Of a stretch of DNA of 64,000 nucleotides, positions 62,365-64,000 are shown piece by piece. Each line of letters begins with the position of its first letter. Positions within the stretch are counted from its first letter, which is position 1. The notes under the pieces were generated by a model. That model was not told the DNA's origin and did no database searches. It saw only the letters and a list, made by a program, of their open reading frames with translations. This DNA comes from Pseudomonas sp. MM211. Its GTDB lineage: Bacteria; Pseudomonadota; Gammaproteobacteria; Pseudomonadales; Pseudomonadaceae. The position numbers and the translations under genes were made by a program. Where the stretch lies: assembly GCF_020386635.1 (NCBI RefSeq), contig NZ_CP081942.1, forward strand, positions 2,976,001 to 3,040,000, written 5' to 3'.

Positions 62365-62520
62365 GCAGCGCATCGCTCTCACGCTCTGTGTGGGATTACC
62401 TCCTGGACGCTATTTGTCCGCTTTCGAATACCGCAGCTTGGCTAAAACGGGCGCGGAGCGCCCTGGCCTGTACACCCACGCTGGAGCGTTGGTGCCATCC
62501 ACAACTCGGCACGCTCTCCA

Positions 62521-63642
62521 TCACCCGAAGCGCTGCATCTGCATTTCCTGCAGCCGGCTCAGAGTGCGGCGGAAGGCGAAGGACAGGTAGCCTTCGGTGT
62601 ACAGCGCTTCAAGGGCCACTTCGGCTTCCAGATACAGCGGCACGCGGCGGTCGTAGCACTCGTCCACCAGGGCGATGAAGCGGCGCACGGCGTTATCGTG
62701 AATTGACAGCGCCGGCAGATGACGGTCACCGGCCACCACCCGCTCGGCGGCATCTTCGGTGCCGCGGGCGATCTTCGCGGGGCGCTGCTGAGCACTGAGG
62801 GCTGGCACGTCACCCAGCAAAATGGCCGTGAAACGGTCGCACAGCAGGATGAAGTCCTGGGCGGCGAGAGGCTGCACGCAGAGCTGCTCGAAGCTGCAAT
62901 GCAGCACCGTGTCGCTGTGACGTTGTACGCCAATCAATCGGTGGTTGAGGGCCAACGCTTCGTGGCTGGCGGTTTCGCCGCCACTCAGCGAATCGAACAG
63001 CGCGGGCAGGGCGCTGGGCTGGCCCGGCTCGCGAACCCAGTAGCGCTGGCAGTGCTGGCCTGGGTGCTGACGATGATCCTGGTTGCCATCCACGGCGACC
63101 ACCTGCATGTGTCGCTGCAGCGCGGCTATCGCCGGCAGGAAACGCTCGCGATTGTGGCCACCAGCGTACAACTGATCCGGCGGCTGGTTGGACGTGGCGA
63201 CCAGTACCACGCCTTCATCGAACAGCGAGCCGAACAAGCGACCGAGCAGGATCGCGTCGCCGATGTCGCTGACGAACAGCTCATCGAAGCACAGCACACG
63301 AATTTCCGCACCCAGCTCGCGGGCCAGCACCGCGAGCGGCTCGGCGGTGCCGCTCAATTCGAACAGGCGCCGGTGCACCCAGCGCATGAAATGGTGGAAG
63401 TGTTGACGCCGAGCTGGAACCTGCAGCGAGTGGTAGAAGCTGTCCATCAGCCAGGTCTTGCCACGCCCCACCGGGCCCCACAGATAGACCCCTTGTGGCG
63501 TTTGCGCTGGCGCTGCATGCAGGGCTTCATGGCAGGCCTGGAGCAGGTGCGCGGCCTGCAACTGGGCAGCGTCGGGAGCGAAGCCCTGGTGCTCGACGGC
63601 ATGCAGATAACGCTGCAGGGGTGAGTGTTCAGCTGCTGGCAT
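62521..63642 (-). CDS. zapE: Cell division protein ZapE (AFG1-like ATPase)
   Basis: A 373-residue P-loop ATPase of the AFG1 family. It shows Walker A GPVGRGKT (56-63), Walker B RVLCFDELFV, sensor-type VLVATSNQPPDQLYAGG, and the C-terminal arginine finger region. In E. coli ZapE stimulates Z-ring constriction under low oxygen or heat. ATG 63642 has GAGGAG upstream; GTG 63648 in the same frame is less likely. It starts 2 bp after the stop of a small XRE regulator gene. Confidence 0.93.
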   Translation of the reverse strand: MPAAEHSPLQRYLHAVEHQGFAPDAAQLQAAHLLQACHEALHAAPAQTPQGVYLWGPVGRGKTWLMDSFYHSLQVPARRQHFHHFMRWVHRRLFELSGTAEPLAVLARELGAEIRVLCFDELFVSDIGDAILLGRLFGSLFDEGVVLVATSNQPPDQLYAGGHNRERFLPAIAALQRHMQVVAVDGNQDHRQHPGQHCQRYWVREPGQPSALPALFDSLSGGETASHEALALNHRLIGVQRHSDTVLHCSFEQLCVQPLAAQDFILLCDRFTAILLGDVPALSAQQRPAKIARGTEDAAERVVAGDRHLPALSIHDNAVRRFIALVDECYDRRVPLYLEAEVALEALYTEGYLSFAFRRTLSRLQEMQMQRFG

Positions 63643-63644
63643 GC

Positions 63645-63842
63645 TCACTCCTCGGGTGCCTGGAACAGGTCTTCGATGCGTGACTCGAACAGCCGGGCGA
63701 TCTTGAAGGCGAGGGGCAGGCTGGGGTCGTAGCGGCCGGTCTCGATGGCGTTGATGGTCTGTCTCGAGACGCCCAGCTTCGCGCCGAGATCAGCCTGTGA
63801 CCAGCCTCGCTCGTTGCGCCGTTCACGTACATGGTTGATCAC
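63645..63842 (-). CDS. Small XRE-family helix-turn-helix regulator
   Basis: A 65-residue one-domain DNA-binding protein, with SQADLGAKLGVSRQTINAIE as helix-turn-helix and YDPSLPLAFKIARLF following. It starts at GTG 63842, which overlaps the upstream stop (GTGA) and has GGAG at the right distance. The common YgzD-like group of this size is usually encoded beside a small membrane protein, as here. Its targets are unknown; autoregulation of the pair is likely. Confidence 0.85.
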   Translation of the reverse strand: MINHVRERRNERGWSQADLGAKLGVSRQTINAIETGRYDPSLPLAFKIARLFESRIEDLFQAPEE

Positions 63843-64000
63843 CGGTAGCGTCTCCAGGCGATCACCGAACCCAGTGCCCACAGGGAGGCCAGTACCGGCC
63901 ACACGAAGAACATCGACAGGCGTGGGAAGCCGGCGGTCTCCAGAAAGCCGTAGCTGAAGGTGATCAGGGCTGTACCCACGAAAGCCATGGCCAACGCTTC
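63839..64000 (-). CDS. Membrane protein, C-terminal fragment (continues beyond window)
   Basis: The last 53 codons of a gene cut by the window edge. The frame reads, in outline, a hydrophobic helix (MAFVGTALITFSYGFLE), a short loop and a second helix (FFVWPVLASLWALGSVIAW), ending in RRYR and TGA at 63839-63841. The stop overlaps the GTG start of the XRE regulator. It is probably the small integral-membrane partner commonly found with such regulators. Too little remains for a family call. Confidence 0.7.
   Translation of the reverse strand, partial: EALAMAFVGTALITFSYGFLETAGFPRLSMFFVWPVLASLWALGSVIAWRRYR

Noticed and set aside
62365..62520. Terminator between the patatin and zapE genes
   Set aside because: A short GC hairpin (GGGCGC/GCGCCC near 62450) is present but has no T-run on either strand.

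Overview
The window looks like chromosomal DNA of a Pseudomonas (sensu lato, P. mendocina/oleovorans-like). It is GC-rich and carries an OprD-family porin, a liuRABCDE leucine/isovalerate operon, a bifunctional AlgA/WbpW-type GDP-mannose enzyme, a FecA-like TonB receptor and a ZapE homologue. The genus call rests on gene content only. I saw no rRNA, tRNA, CRISPR array, transposase or phage gene.

Layout. 1-1.6 kb: a hybrid sensor kinase. 2.0-5.7 kb (+ strand): a three-gene module of nitroreductase-like protein, Wzx flippase and polysaccharide pyruvyl transferase. It converges on a strong bidirectional terminator with a roughly 18.6 kb (- strand) exopolysaccharide operon at 24.5-5.8 kb. That operon encodes an EpsL-like barrel, a short Wza-type export protein, a Wzc-type BY-kinase, a CpsB/YwqE-type PHP phosphatase, a WcaJ-type initiating transferase, Ugd, a second Wzx, a GT-A transferase, Gmd, Fcl, Gmm, Wzy, a GT2, two WecG/TagA/CpsF transferases and GDP-mannose pyrophosphorylase/PMI. 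The precursor set (UDP-GlcA, GDP-mannose, GDP-L-fucose) plus the pyruvyl transferase predicts an acidic, fucose-containing, pyruvylated, colanic-acid-like polymer. An RfaH homologue lies directly upstream, and a near-perfect ops element sits in the leader, so the operon is probably controlled by RfaH antitermination. Two genes, the GDP-mannose enzyme and wcaJ, each carry a single-base frameshift in this sequence.

25.8-30.6 kb: a GT2 gene and a four-gene CDP-sugar cassette (cytidylyltransferase, SAF-domain oxidoreductase, RfbC-like epimerase, SDR) without a recognisable CDP-glucose 4,6-dehydratase. 30.9-41.2 kb: organic-acid catabolism, with a D-2-hydroxyacid dehydrogenase, a complete TctCBA-type tripartite transporter, an OprD porin, two PrpF/GalD-family isomerases flanking a LysR regulator, and a CitMHS transporter. 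41.4-43.9 kb: an HGSNAT/DUF1624-like membrane protein and small stress-type proteins. 44.0-50.9 kb: liuRABCDE with a LiuR-type palindrome. 51-64 kb: FKBP lipoprotein, DUF1232 protein, TonB receptor, an SDR/MFS efflux pair divergent from a TetR regulator, a thiolase, DUF2218, a lipid A acyltransferase family protein, a patatin, ZapE, a small XRE regulator and the end of a membrane protein gene.

Non-coding structure includes two MITE-like elements with related interiors but different terminal repeats (6.8-7.0 kb and 55.3-55.4 kb), several long inverted repeats around rfaH and the eps leader, a Zur-box-like site, a DnaA-box group, and two 8-3-8 palindromes of the same format.
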